DNA of 64,000 bases from assembly GCA_951640165.1 (NCBI GenBank), contig OX621253.1, positions 10,434,001 to 10,498,000 of the forward strand, read 5' to 3'. The number at the start of each line of letters is the position of its first letter. The first letter of the stretch is position 1. The notes under the pieces were generated by a model. The model was not told the DNA's origin, ran no database searches, and was given only the letters and a program-made list of their open reading frames with translations. The position numbers and the translations under genes are program-made. Of this stretch, positions 36,801 through 51,800 are shown piece after piece. The DNA comes from Pseudoips prasinana (taxonomy: Eukaryota > Arthropoda > Insecta > Lepidoptera > Nolidae).

Positions 36801-39800
36801 ACTGTCATTTATAAAGTTTATCGCGGGTAAAACCGCGACGCATAGCTAGAATAAATAAATGGGAGCATTACTACGATGACGTCAGAAGTCTAGATAGTGC
36901 TGCACCGAGGATAAAGTCAAGTTCAAGGCTGACTAAAGGTTAAATTACTCCTCCGCTAACGAGCTGCATACAGTATCATTCTGTATCTATGTTTTTTTTT
37001 TGTTTTAGTCGTTTATTCATCAAAGATAATAATTTTTTTACAGTAAAATTGTTCCTCGCTAAGCGACAAAGCTTGTTGGCGAGACGCGCTCGTTTATATA
37101 ACATTAAAGGTATATATCACAATTATTATTATACTATATACTTGAATATTTTAACATTTTAATCTATGTTAAAACTAAAACACAACAATGAGAAAACATA
37201 ATTACAACAAAACAGCTAGAGCTAGATTAGCGGCACCGTTAACTTTATGATATTAAACACAGAATTTCATATCGAATAAAAACATTCAATCGTATTGATT
37301 CGACCTCCATCTTTTTGGCTAATGAACATAAGTTTAAGGCAGTTCTATTTCCTTTATATTTTGTACCAGCTGTGCCCGCGACTTCATCCGCGTGGAATAG
37401 TGTATTTAGTACCCAAAATTGAATTTCGCATTCGAGAATAAGTATTCGCATGTGTGTGGCACGTCTGCCCCCACGTGTCTGCCCGTTCGGGTAAGTACAC
37501 TTAGGCATATTTCCATTCGTGTGTTGAGCACGATTGCTTGTTCTGTGTATGGTTGTTGTTAATATTTAATATTAAGAAATACAAGTATGTTTATCAGTTA
37601 TCTGGTTGTCATAATATGTTCTGCCTAATTTGGGACCAAACAATTATTTAATCCTTAATTATTTACTTATCATTATATCAATGAACAACTGAATATTAAA
37701 TTACGAAGACGACGCCTTAATTTCCTATGACTTATAATAGGAGCTTCCCCGCGAGATCGAATCAGAAATGCTGAGATCGGCAGGTGAACCGAAGTAACCG
37801 AGGTAGCCCGAAGAATTTGCAAGCTGAAGTGGCAGTGGGCAGGGCACATAGCTCGTAGAGCCGACGGCCGTTGGGGCCGAAAGGTTCTCGAGTGGCGACC
37901 ACAAACCGGAAGACGCAGCGTGGGCAGGCCCCCTACAAGATGGACAGATGATCTTGTGCGGGTCGCCGGAAGTCGCTGGATGCGGATAGCGCAAGACTGG
38001 CAATTGTGGAGATCTTTGGGGGAGGCCTTTGTCCAGCAGTGGGCGTCTTTCAGTTGATATGATCATGATGATGATATGATGATGATAGTATATATAATGT
38101 TTACCTGGTTTGTCGTCTACTGGAAACGAACACAAGTGCGGGCGCGCAGGGTGAGTGTGTGCGTATAGCTTGGAAGGTGGGCTTGTTCATCGTCATCATA
38201 CGGGGACAGTAATGGCGACCCGGGTGACCCGATATATGTACCTGGACAAATACAGTGAAAGTTATTAATCTTTTTAATAACCTGGGATATTTTACGCACA
38301 TGGCCATGTGATCCCAAATTAAGTGGAGCTTGTACTATGGAAACCAGATAACTGACATACTTACTACATACACTTCTTTTCTTTCGTAAATACATACATA
38401 GCTCAACCTATCCGTAGAATACAGTTACGTCTGCACAATCGTTACTTTTTCTAAAGTAACGATTGCACAAATTTAAAATCGCTCTCTTCTGAGAGCGATT
38501 TTAAATTTGTCTAGTACAATATTAATTATTGATTATTTTACTATTAATAATCAAATTGCTGGGAAAAATATGTTAATTATTGATTATTGTTCTATAAATA
38601 ATCAAATTACTAGAATACATATGTAAAATGTATAGCTGATTTTGTACTAGACAAATTTCTGTCTGAGTCTAAAGTAACGATTACGCAGAAGTAACTTTAT
38701 TCTACGGATAAGTCGAGATAACCAACAGACATGTTCATGCACACAAATATCTGTCCTGGGTGGGAATCGAACCCACGACCTGCGGCGTGAAAGGCAAGTA
38801 TCTACCAACCATGCCCACCGGCCCATCAATCACTCTTATATGAGCGATATGGAAGTAATCCACATTATGCAATTTCTTTATCTTGTTGTGTTTGGATTAT
38901 TTTCCAATCAGGGGAAGATTTGATGGATATTATTTGTTAACAACATCACTAAATCACCGTGACAAGGTAAATGTTACGGTTTTCCCAAGAGACTACAGCA
39001 TGGGCCCTTCAAAAAGGGAGTTATATGGTTTCTAAAGGGTCGGCAACGCACTAATGACGCCCCTGGTGTTGCAAGCGTTCATAATCTACGGTGACCACTT
39101 ACCATCAGGTAAGCTTGTTTGGCAAAAGCTTGTATAAAAAAAGTGTCACTTTATTACGATTCTATACAGTAGCAACTACCATCCTTACATTTTATCTCTT
39201 TTTTCACTGTCCTCAAAGTGCACCTATCATGATTTCTCTGTATCACCCAAAGGTTGACTGGCCTTTGGCATTAAGCCCGTTAACAAATTAAATGACGATA
39301 CTTTACATGGGCCCATCGCCTCCAATTATATAAAGCGCAAGTACGGCCGCATGTGGAATATTGCTGCCACCTCTGGGCCGGGGCACCACAGTATCAACTT
39401 CTTCCTTTTGATCGTATACAACAGCGTGCAGCTCGAATGGTCGTTGACGACGGGAATTACTATTTGGTTTGATCCTCTTACCCCGCGGAGAGAAGTGGCG
39501 TCTCTATGTGTCCTCTACCGGATTTATCACGGGGAGTGTTCAGAGGAATTGTTAGAGCCTATACCTGCCGCCACATACGCCACAGACCCTCTCGTCAAAA
39601 GTGGAAATTTATTATATCCTTATCACCTGGATGAATGGTCATCTACCACCGTACGTTACACAAGAAACTTTTTGCCACGCACTACCGCTCTGTGGAATCA
39701 ATTAGCTGCGGAGGTATTTCCGATCCGGTATGTCATGGCAACCTTCAAGAAGCGAGCCTATTCTTTTCTTAAAGGCCGGCAACGCACTTGCGGCTCCTCT

Positions 39801-42800
39801 GGTGTTGCAGGTGTACATGGGCGTCGTACATGTACATGGCCATCAGGTGACCCACTTGTTCGTTTGTCATGCTATTATATATATATATATAAAAAAATCA
39901 TTTTCCGCATGTTGTTATAACTCACCTCTAGAGGCACAGGTCGAACCGAAGGCCTAAAGTTGTAGAGGCCAATTTCCCCAATGTTGAGCCAGTTGGCGAG
40001 ATCTTTGGCGTTGGCTAGAGCAGTTGAAAGTCCGATGATCCGCAATCTTCGTGAAGTGTGTGACTCGATAAAATTTGTTCTGTGAACAAGCACTATGATA
40101 TATTTTCCGAACATAGTTGATGATATATACTGTTGATATTACTTCTTTTATGAAGTCATAATCAACGTAGATACTATAACTTCCAACATAGGCCATCTGT
40201 CTTCGCATAACAAATGTATCTTACCAATTACTATGAGAGCTATAATCCAAACATAATTTCTTTCAGAATTTTGTGACGTTGACGAGATGACGTCATAACT
40301 TACAAAGAAACGATAACTCCCAACAAGGGTCTTAGTCTTCGCATAACAAGTGTACTACATACATACACTTCTCTTCCTCGATCCTTCGTCCTCATAAGAG
40401 CTATAATCCAAACATAGTTAGTTGCAGAATTTAGTGATACCATAGGGCATCACTTGCTATATGACGTCATTACTCACCTAGACTCGATAACTTCCAACAC
40501 AGGGCTTCTGTCTTCACCTAACAAATTTATATTGACGGTCACGGTAGCCTAGTTGGTAGTGCTCCTGCCTACGAAGCTGGTGTACCTGGGTACAAATCCC
40601 GGTAAGTGCAAATATTTGTGTGATGAGCACGACCATTTGTTTCTGAGTCATGTTTTCTATGTATTTAAGTATTTATCTATCTAAATAAGTATGTATATCG
40701 TCGCCTGGTACCCATAGTACAAGCTTTGCTTAGTTTGGGGCTAGGATGATCTGTGTGACTTTGTCCAAAGATATTATTATATTATCAATCACTATGAGAG
40801 TTATAATCCAAACATATTTCGTTTCATGATTGAGTGATGCTATAGGGCATCACTTGCTATATGACGTCGTTACTCACCTAAACACGATAACTTCTAACAC
40901 AGGGTCTCTGTCTTCGCCTAACAATTGTATCTCATAAATCACCAGGAAAACTATATTCCAAACATAGTTTCTTCCAGGATCGAGTGATGCTATAGGGCAT
41001 CCCTTGCTATATCATTTCATTACCCACCTCGATACAATAACTTCTAGTACAGGACATCTGTCTTCGCCTAACATATGTATCTCACCAATCACTATGAGTA
41101 CCATATTCCAAACATAGTTTCTTTCACAATCTAGTGATGCTATAGGGCATCACTTACTATATCATGTCATTACTCACCTAGACACGATAACTTCCAACAC
41201 AGGGCCTCTGTCTTCGCCTAACAAATGTATCTCATCAATTACTATTAAGGCAACATCTTGAACATAGTGTCTCGTCTGCCAGGATCGACTAATACCGTCC
41301 CATTTCTCCGGAGTTGTTACTATGACTTGGGCGTTGCGGATAGCTCGGATGTCTGGGCTAACATCACCTGAAAGAAGATGGATAAATACAGTTTCAATTT
41401 CAACTTCAAACATTTTGAAATTCAGTTCAATTTGGAATGACATGTTTGCTTGGTTTAGCAGAAATAGCAAGACAGCGACTTTTGGCATGACTGAATGTCA
41501 AGCCAAAAGTCGCTGTCTCTAACACGAGGTCCGCACGAAAAACCGCCCTTATTGCCTTCACAAAAAACGCTTTCAAAGTCAAAGTTAATCCAACACCGTG
41601 GCGTCTTTATATTTTTTCTATTTTATTGGTTGAGTTTAATATTCTACATGCTGAATATTAGGCCGAATTCTAAAATAATACCGGCATAACTAATTTTTAT
41701 AACATTCCCTTTCTTTCCATGATTTTCTATTTAAGTTTGTTGACATAGATGGTCATATTAACCAAAGTCTACGAAGGGTTGAAACACTTATCAGAAGCCC
41801 ATTGTTAATGCACATAAATTCAAGTGAAGATATTACATATAAAATAAATTAAGAAATCTAGAAAAATTACGATCGGCGCAGTGATGATAAGTAGCTTTGC
41901 GTGCTTCGACACACCCATGTTTCGGAATCGGGCCTCGCACTGCTTTTTGCCCGTGAACTTAATGTTTGTACCATATTTTCATCCGGGTTATCCCGGATAT
42001 ATTTCCCTAGTTAAAGTGTAAAATCCCCTTTTCATACGAATTACATTAGAAGGAGAAAAATGCAATGATATAACGATTAGTTTAGTCGGTTTTAATTAGC
42101 ATTATATTAACAATGATTGAGGCAAGTTATGCAATACAAACCTGTCAACTCAACGACTTTTACGCCTAATTTCTCTTCGAGTCGAATCTTCCAGTCTTTT
42201 ATCCTTTCTTTGACTAGAGCTTTCAGTGGAGCAATATAAACGACCTGAAAAGAAAATAGTCATCTTAATACGTTCATTTCCATGGATGTAGATTAACCTT
42301 TTGACAAGCCAAAATGTGCCCGTGGCGTGAAGCAAATTTATATTTGAGCGTGCGGTCACCGTTTGGTGACATGTAAGCTGGAGTTTCGAAATAATTAAAA
42401 CATATGTGGAACTTTTTTTTATTTACTTCCCCGCACTAGGGAAATTAATCGCGGGGTACTTTACAAACATAAATTCACTGACACAAAGTAACATTCAGAC
42501 ACAGAACAACTACTTATGGGTTACACAAATAGCTGTCCTATGGGGGATTCGAGCCCGCGACAACAATTATCAGAGACAGTGATGCCACATTCTATAGGAT
42601 TTCCTGAGAAATTTATAAACACGGAATTTGTATTCAAAGGAATACTACAGATATATTGATAAATATTTCTAAAATATAGAAAGAAAAAATAATTAGACAT
42701 TCTCATTGTATTTATTATTTATTTATGTGGTCAAACCAAATTTTCAGGGAATTTTAGATACGACTTGAAGAGAAATCTAAACTGTCATCTGGCAACACTG

Positions 42801-45800
42801 ATGTACTGTAGTTGACATTCTCATAAGGCCGAAAAAGCCAGGCACAAAAACAATTAAAAAAAAAGTAGTTGACATTGCTGTTCCCAGCTGATACAACAAT
42901 GTTCCGTTTCTCATAATAAAAATAAATGTCGATTGTTGATCATTATTAAATCTATTTTTACGTCTCACTCGTAATTTTCTAAATAGTTCAATAATTATAA
43001 TAATAATACACAGAGGAACGATGCGCACCATGTGTTATTTATATTTAGGACTGTTTTTAAATGTTTTCTAATGAGTAATTAAGGAGTTAATGCATGTAAC
43101 GAGATTACAATTGGTGTTTTGACTATGTCTGTCTTAGCTTATGCTTAGCATAATCTTAACGTCAAGAAATCTATAAATACCAAATCAAAGTATAAGCTTA
43201 GTATACACTTAGCAAAGTTTTACGTAAGTAAAGTTTGAGTAAAGTCTAAGTACGCTCTATAGATCTCAGCCTCTGTATGTAGCTTACCTTACACCCTGGA
43301 TACCGGTTAAATACTCTAAACATCGCCACCTCAGCTACAATGGTCTTTCCCGACCCGGTGGGCGCGCCCAGTAATACATTATGGTCGGTGTGATACAAAC
43401 AGTGGAATATCTGTGTCTGTATCGGGTTGAAATGGCTGAAGTTGTACAGCATTTCGTAAGAAGGATTGTGCAGCGCAGTCACTGGTAGTGGTTGGAGTTC
43501 CAGCAGATCTGTAAAAAATTATATAGATAGATAGAGTACACTTGATTGCACCAAAAGAAACAATATATTATCGCTTTGTTGCAATCTCTTCCAGACAACC
43601 GTTGGGTGGACAAGGAAAATGTAAGACAGAAAAGGCGATAGTTGTAGTGTACTGTCAAATATTCAAAGTTATGTACTTATACACAATGTACATACACATA
43701 CTTATATTCTAAATAGTATATAATAAATAATATACTATCATCATCATCATCCTATCAGCCGAAAGACGTCCACTGCTGGACAAAGGCCTCCCCCAAAGAT
43801 CTCCACAATTGCCGGTCTTGCGCTATTCGCATCCAGCAGTTTCCAGCGACCCGCACGAGATCATCGGTCCATCTTGTAGTTGTAATATACTATACATCCA
43901 AATATTATGCATCTATTCAATTAAGGGGTTTTGAAAAAGGAGGTTACGAAAAGAAGTTAAAGGAAAAAAAGACAAATTATGAAGATAATTTAAAGCGATA
44001 AAAAGTGTTTTTTTATACTTTCCGTTATTTTTTAACACGAAGTTAACAGTTAGGCTAGAAGGCTTTCACTGCATCACCATACTTTAGACGCGAGCGTGGG
44101 CTCAAACCACTAAGGACCACGCACCGGCGGGCACCCCCTTAACCCTTTACAAGGCAGTAGGTATATTTCTAATTTATTGGTTTTGGGCCTTATTGTAAGC
44201 TAATAGAGTTCAAAATGTGGTGGTTACTATATTCCCACTGCCCGGGAAAGGGTTAAAGGTGTTAACCTCGACTCTGGATGGCGGACTGTCGAGGGGATGT
44301 AAGAGAGGGATATATCTTTTAGGTATGTTTTATGCAACTGTCGCCCAACGTTAATACGCGAAGACGCGGTGCTCTCGTCCGATTGAGGACCAGAGGGCAA
44401 TTCATCGATACGAATGCAAACAAAGGATGCAGGAAGAAAGAAATCATGGAGGAAGAAAACTCGGAAGTAAATAAGTCTGTTGTCGAAATGTAGTCGGGAC
44501 ATAATAATAATCGAATGTATTCATTGTGTATAATATAATATCAATTCATGAATTTTAAATTGTATCTTGTTACGATATGTCTGTTATGATCACGTTATTT
44601 TGTGTGTTATAATTATGTAATGTTGTGTGTTTGTGTTACTCATTTCACGGACCAATATTACATACTGACCCTATCGGAAGATCAGCACTGCAGAAATGTA
44701 GTACTAGCTGAGATATGGCCTTTTTTCATGCCAGTACGGATTTTATTTAAAAACAAAAAATAAAATTATTGTAAATTTTCCGTAAGTGATATGAAAATAA
44801 AAGATTTTATTATTATTATTACACGAAGCAAATTGTATGTGAACCTTAATTACATTAAGGTAAGGTTTATCAGAACAGAATTGACATGTCTAAAGTTGAT
44901 TGAGTCTAAAAGTTTTAGTCGTGGCAATTCTATTCTGATACCGCTTACATTTATGTACTTAAAAGTTCATATTCGCAACTGGTAAACACAATACATGAAA
45001 CACTCATATCTTTTGCGAATGATTCATTCATAGATGTAAATATCTACTTCTCCCTAGAGTTAATTTTATATAGTAGTAGTTAACCTGTAATACTTCAAAA
45101 ATGTCCTAACTATTTACAAGAGCTTTTAAAATTATAGCGGAATAAAGCCATGACTGCACATGTGGCGCAGCGTCTAAGACAGTCGCCTCGCCGCTTCGTG
45201 TCCCGGGTTCGATTCCCGCACCGGACTACTATTTGTGTGACCCATAAATAGTTGCTTTGAGTGTGGATGTATATGTGTCCGTCTATTATATGTTTGTAAA
45301 GTACCCCGCGATACAGGGATTAGATTCGCAAGGAGAGTTTTTTTTTAAAGATCCTATTATTTTTTTACATTTTGCAGAATTAGAATAGATTATAGTCCAC
45401 GACTTCTGGCATAGCACACAGGATCACTAAACCACTGTTAGCAGAGTATTGATTAAGTCAAGTTGGGCAAGTTGATTATAATAATATCTGGACAATGTCA
45501 CACAGATCATCCTAGCCCCAAACTAAGCAAAGCTTGTAATATGGGTGCCAGGCGACGATATACATACTTATATAGATAGATAATAATTATATACATAGAA
45601 AACATCCATGACTCAGAAACAAGTATTCGTGCTCATCACACAAATATTTGCACTTACCGGGATTCGAACCCAGGACCACCAGCTTCGTAGGCAGGAGCAC
45701 TACCAACTAGGCTACGGTGATATCCAGGGACAAGTCAATAAAAACGTAATGAATCTTTAACACACATGCATTTAATCCGGAACTTAACTAGCAACTAAGA

Positions 45801-48800
45801 TAATAAGGCTCGTACTTATATACCTACATACAGCCGCGCATAAAACATTCAGGTAGGCACAAGCTCGCTACCTCGTCTATCTTCAACAAGACCAATAGGC
45901 CAGGGGCTCTACCGGCTAAGTCACCGAACATCTTTTTCGTGAATGGCGTTCAAATACATAAAGGTTTAAAAATGACTTATTCAATCGTTAAATCGGCTTT
46001 CATTACCACATATGGCGTCATAAATGGTCCGGAATCGATCGTCAACGTTGAAGCCGATTTTACGATTGATTAAGTCATTTTTAACCTTTGTTTATTTGAA
46101 CGCCATTTAAGAAATCGATGTTCGGCGACTTAGCCGGTTGAGCCCCTGATTATTATAATCTACCACGAAACATATTTCCTTGTTCCGGATGGAACTATCA
46201 TATAGTTTACGATGAAATCACCTGTGTGTGGCGGATGAGTTTCCGGTAGGATCAAATGTTGGAAGGTAAGCGGCAACACACTTTCCGATCCGAGCCATCT
46301 CTCAGACGTGGCCCTTATGTAGTACTGCGGCGGCAGAGGTTCACTGATTGGTATCGTTATAACCAGCTCTTGTGGCTCCTTGGTGATTACCTAGGATTAG
46401 AAATTTAAACATATTAGGGCCTATGCAGACCACGCTGCTGACGCGCGTTTGCAGCGATACACACGCGCGTTAGCATCGCGTTTGTATCCATACAAACAAA
46501 AACAAACGACTCTGTGGGATAAAATCGCGCGCTGTTGACGCTCGTTTCTAAAACGCGCAGCGACGACGCGTTTTAAAAACGTGGTGTGCATAGGCCCTTA
46601 GACATACTTACTTACCCATCGTATGGGCAGTGGTTACTACCTAGTTGAGTTGTTCAAGCTGCCCGGTAGGCCTCTGACATGGCTAACGACTGTTGTCGAA
46701 TGTCTACAACCGGGACCGCCAGCTTAGCGTGACCTCCGAAGCACGGAGACGCTAAGAAATTAAACCACTTTAGCGGTCACTCGTCTATGGAGTGACCGCG
46801 AGCCGAGTTGCTTACATATTAGACATAGTACAAGGTATAAAATTCTGGCATTCAGTACAGGTAGATTATTACTCTTTATGTATATTTTAGACATTCGATT
46901 AGGGGAAATTATGCACGGGGATATATCTGCAGTGCAAGTCTCTTAACTAAAACATTATTTTTAAACATTATTATGTTGTTATAGCTGTCTAAATTCATTA
47001 TTGGCACGGATGATGTACTATTAATTTAAAATTGGAGTTTTGTTTTTCTCTCTAGAAGACTTGATTGTTCTCATAGATTTTTTTAATCAAGTGTAGATTT
47101 TTTTTATGGTTATGATTACAAACCAGTATAACATTTTAAAATAAGCAACCAAAAGCTTTTTAAACGGTTTTCCCCCCACTTCTATCCATCTCAAAAGGGT
47201 CTGTCGTCAGGTAGTTGCGACGGCTAGGACAGGAGGTAAAGCGCTATCCACAAATTCCGAGGTCTCGTTAATTCGGTGTATACGGTTTTCATTTTTTAGG
47301 GTTGACGGTTCACTCGGTGTGTCGGGTTAGAGTCGTAACGTAACTTTAAACTATGGCTATATAATATCATTTTTGAATCGCTAGATATGTTGAGTTGAGT
47401 TGAGTCATCGTTCGGTCATATGGACAACTGAAAAACTAGAAGTATAAACACTAAATATAATATTTTTTTTATGCCAGAGGTCGACAAACGAGCAAGTGGG
47501 TCACCTGATGGTAAGTGATCACTGCCACCCATGGACACTCGCAACACCAGAGGAGACGCGGGTGCGTTAGCGGCCTTTAAGAGTCAGCAAACAAGTGATG
47601 CTGACCCTTCCCCCCACACCCCGATGAGCTCTGCCGACCTTACTCACACTCAGACACACAAAATTAAATTATTAATGTTATTATTAAGGAATGTCTTCTG
47701 TAAGGTGGAGGTACTTTCCCAGTCGAGCTGTTCTTCGAGCGAATCAACGCTGTGCCCTACCTCTACTAATAAAATATAACATAAATAATATATACACATA
47801 AATAAAATATAAAATAAAACACCTACTTTTATTATGATAGTGAGGTAATTTACTTAAACTTTACCTGTTTTTTAGTAATGAGGAAGTACTCGTGGTAGTA
47901 CATTATGTCTGTGTCAGGATCCTCCACCCATATCCAGAATGCTTCGGGTGCCTTTCCATGGTATTTTTCGTTCCATCTAAAATTAAAGATTTTTAAAAAT
48001 TATTTATTACTAGTAGCAATGTTGTATGAATAGCTCGACTGGAGAAATATCTCTAATGATGTGGACTTGGGCGTGAGTACAGTAGCCAGAGCCTATCGGC
48101 TTGACAGGAAAGTTCATCATCTGTGATGGGGGTACGGTATCTGCTTAATATCTACTATGTTGGCCGTGAGTAGTATGAAAAAACTAACGAAATAGCAGAA
48201 GCTCGTTTTTTATATAAAAGGATGGCAAATGAGCAAGTGGGTCACCTGATAGTAAGTGATCATCGCCACCGTGGGCTCTCGTATACCCAGAGAAGCCGCA
48301 AGTGCGTTGCCGGCCTTAAAGAGAGGAATAAGGAATAAGGACGCTTCTTGAAGGTAGCCATGTCAAACCGGATCGGAAATACCTCGGCAGTTAAATGATT
48401 CCAAATAGCGGTAGTGCGCGGCAAGAAGATTCTTGTGTAAAAAACACGGTGGTAGATGACCATTGTTACTTAAGCTAATATTGAAGTTTGACTGCCTTGT
48501 TGGTCTAGCGGTAGCATGTTCAACCGCAGATAAAGAGGTCCTGGGTTCAAATACCGGATCAGGCAAAAAGTGATTTTGTAAATTTTTCAGTATCAGAAGT
48601 TGGCGGTATTAGACCCCCCGTGCCTCGGAGAACACGTAAAGCAGTCGGTCCTATACCTGAACTCTTTCCGGTCGTGTCGCTAGGCGTCCCATCGGATCAT
48701 GAGAGTGATGGAATAGAAAGTGCCCCTGTGTTTGCGCACACACTTGTGCACTATAATATGTCCTGCGCAATTGGCTGGTCTCCATTAAGACTGGCCGCCG

Positions 48801-51800
48801 TGGCCGAAATTCGGTCGGGAGTACATCATCAATAGTGAAGTAAAGCACAGATACCACAATCATCATCAGCCGAAGACTTCCCCAGTTGGACAAAGGCTTC
48901 ACCGGAACTCATCGGGAAAAGGTCGACGTTAGTGCCTCACGCAGGCCGTATATAACAGTAAAACACTTACTTAAAATTCGGTATAATAGTGAGCCGTATC
49001 CTAAGCACGGTCCTGGTGATTGGATGCAAGCTGGCTTCCATGTCCAGCAGAGGGAATTCATCAGCACATTTCTTTAAATGCCGTGCGTTCTTGGGGTTTC
49101 GTATCAGATCACCTGCAATATACAATAGCTTTAGCACAGTGGTTGCAGGATGCACTACATCAGCATGCAAGACATCTAAGCACTATATGATAGACCAGCA
49201 AAGTTACTATGTTGTGAAGTTCTCAGTTTTTTAACTGGTCAACCAAAATCAGGTACCTGAGTAGGTAACTAGCGTACGTAAAACAGCCCTTAAAAATTGC
49301 GTCTTAGTTTGGCCAATATAAAAATGTGGGTGTCACCCTGCAGATAGGAAAAATCTAATTTGATGGTTATGCTGGATACCGAATATTCGACAAAATGCGA
49401 GGCCAGGTATCCGGCAGCCGGATTGGACGAACTCTGATCCATTCGGGCTATTTCAGAACTTAAGCGGTCATAGTGAGTATTTGGGAGCCGTGAATAATTG
49501 TTTAGTATAATATGTTATAGTTCAATACGTCGCGTCGTATAGTCAATGGAAAATAATGACTTCTAAAAATTCCATTCCCAACATTACGATGCGGCCAGAT
49601 ATGTCGTGGTTCTTGGGTTCCAAAGCAGGCAGGCAGGCAGGCAGGCCTCCATACTAAGAATTCCGTTCCGTAATGAAAAATATGTTAAATCATTTGGCGT
49701 TAGCTCCCGAATCTATAAATGAGATTCCCACGTTGGATGAAAATGTTGATTCTCTTACCCAAGAACAGTCCTACCCTCTGGTCATGGGAAGCGTCGTCAA
49801 ATCTTTAACAGCAGCCGTAAAAGAATCAAGTCATCTAAAAATTAATATAGAACTTACCAAGCTCTTTCCAATCCATGTCTCTTATCTGATCCGGCTTCAA
49901 CATTGGATACTCAATATGTTTCAGGGTCTCAATAGTGAAGCAATTAAACTGTCTCATGTCGGAATAAAAGTCCCAGTTTTGAATTTCCAACATCTTGGCC
50001 ATCTTGAGGTATAGGCCGGCCATATAAGCATTGTTCTTGCGGAGAGTTATCTCGAAAAGTGCGCGGACTATACGAACAGCATTCTGTTAAGAAATATAGA
50101 ATAATATAAAGCATTTATCACTGTTAACTTTTAACTTAATACTTGCTACAGCTTAAAGCTAGCTTCTTATAACATAACTACTCAGTGAAGCCTCATGTAA
50201 TATTAACCTTATATACACAACAACCTCACAGGACTAGATAGAGAACGAAAGTGCTATTATTATTAGCAGCGCAAGTGCGCGCGAGCTGAGCGTCGTATGA
50301 GTGAAACATAGACCCACAAATGTCTCGACAGTATAACAAAAACGAATAAAAAAGCTTGAGAGGTGTCAAGGGACACCCGGATGGAACGAAGTTCATCATC
50401 ATCATCATCATCATCATATCAGCCGAAAGACGTCCACTGCTGGACAAAGGCCTCCCCCAAAGATCTCCACAATTGCCGGTCTTGTGCTATTCGCATCCAG
50501 CAGTTTCCAGCGACCCGCACAAGATCATCGGTCCATCTTGTAGGGGGCCTGCCCACGCTGCGTCTTCCGGTTCGTGGTCGCCACTCGAGAACCTTTCTGC
50601 CCCAACGGCCGTCGGCTCTACGAGCTATGTGCCCTGCCCACTGCCACTTCAGCTTGGCAATTCTTCGGGCTATGTCGGTGACTTTGGTTCGCCTGCGGAT
50701 TTCGACATTTCTGATGCGATCCCGCAGGGAAACTCCGAGCATAGCCCTCTCCATTGCTCTTTGGGTGACCTTGAGCCTTCTAATAAGGCCCATAGTGAGC
50801 GACCACGTCTCTGTTCCGTATGTCATCACTGGCAACACACACTGGTTGAAGACTTTCGACTTGAGACACTGCGGTATTTTGGACGAGAAGATGTTACGTA
50901 GCTTCCCGAACGCTGCCCATCCGAGTTGGATTCTACGATTGACCTCCTTCTCGAAGTTGGACCTACCTAGTTGGATGGTCTGTCCTAGGTAAATATAGTT
51001 CTCTACAACTTCGAGTGCAGAGTCACCAACTTTCAATTGAGTGGGTGCAACATGGACGTTTGACATGATTTTCGTCTTATCCATGTTCATTTTCAGACCC
51101 ACTTGTTGAGAGACTCTGCTGAGGTCATCAAGCATTGTACCGAGGTCTTCCATGGTCTCAGCCATGACTACGATATCATCGGCAAATCGAAGGTGAGTGA
51201 TGTACTCGCCATTGACATTGATGCCAAAGCCTTTCCAGTCCAGAAGCTTGAAGACGTCTTCCAATGCAGCGGTGAACAGTTTCGGAGATATAACATCTCC
51301 CTGTCTCACGCCTCGCTGCAAGTGGATAGGTTTCGAGATCTGGTCCTGGAGTCGCACTGACATAGTGGCGTTTTCATACAAACACTTTATCACCTCGATA
51401 TACCGGTAGTCAATTTGGCACCTTATGAGAGACCTCAGCACGGCCCATGTTTCGATAGAATCGAAGGCTTTCTCATAGTCCACAAACGCTAAGCACAGTG
51501 GCTTGTTATACTCTTCGGTCTTCTGTATAACTTGCCGCAGCGTATGTATGTGGTCTATAGTGGCCTTTTCGGAAACCGGCTTGTTCGGGAGACTGGAAGT
51601 CGTCAAACCTGCGCGCGAGACGGTTCGTAACGACCCTCGAAAACAACTTGTAAACATGGCTCAGGAGCGTGATGGGTCTATAATTCTTCAATAGGGTTTT
51701 GTCGCCCTTTTTCAAGAAGAGCACCACCACACTTCTGTGCCATGCTTGTGGCGTTTGACCATCTAGTATGACGGAGTTAAATAACTTCTGAAAGGCCCGT

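Noticed and set aside
39351..39920. 189-codon frame as a host gene
   Set aside because: It is the C-terminal end of a CR1/jockey-like reverse transcriptase, 5'-truncated and repeated at 48210-48475.
45155..45240. Possible tRNA gene (good B box GGGTTCGATTCCCGC)
   Set aside because: No pairing acceptor stem, and the same sequence with the same tail recurs at 10432-10585 as a SINE.
50356..50992. Plus-strand frames of 181 and 209 codons
   Set aside because: Antisense to the RTE C-terminal domain and its (GAT)n tail; the Ser/Ile runs are the simple-repeat tail.
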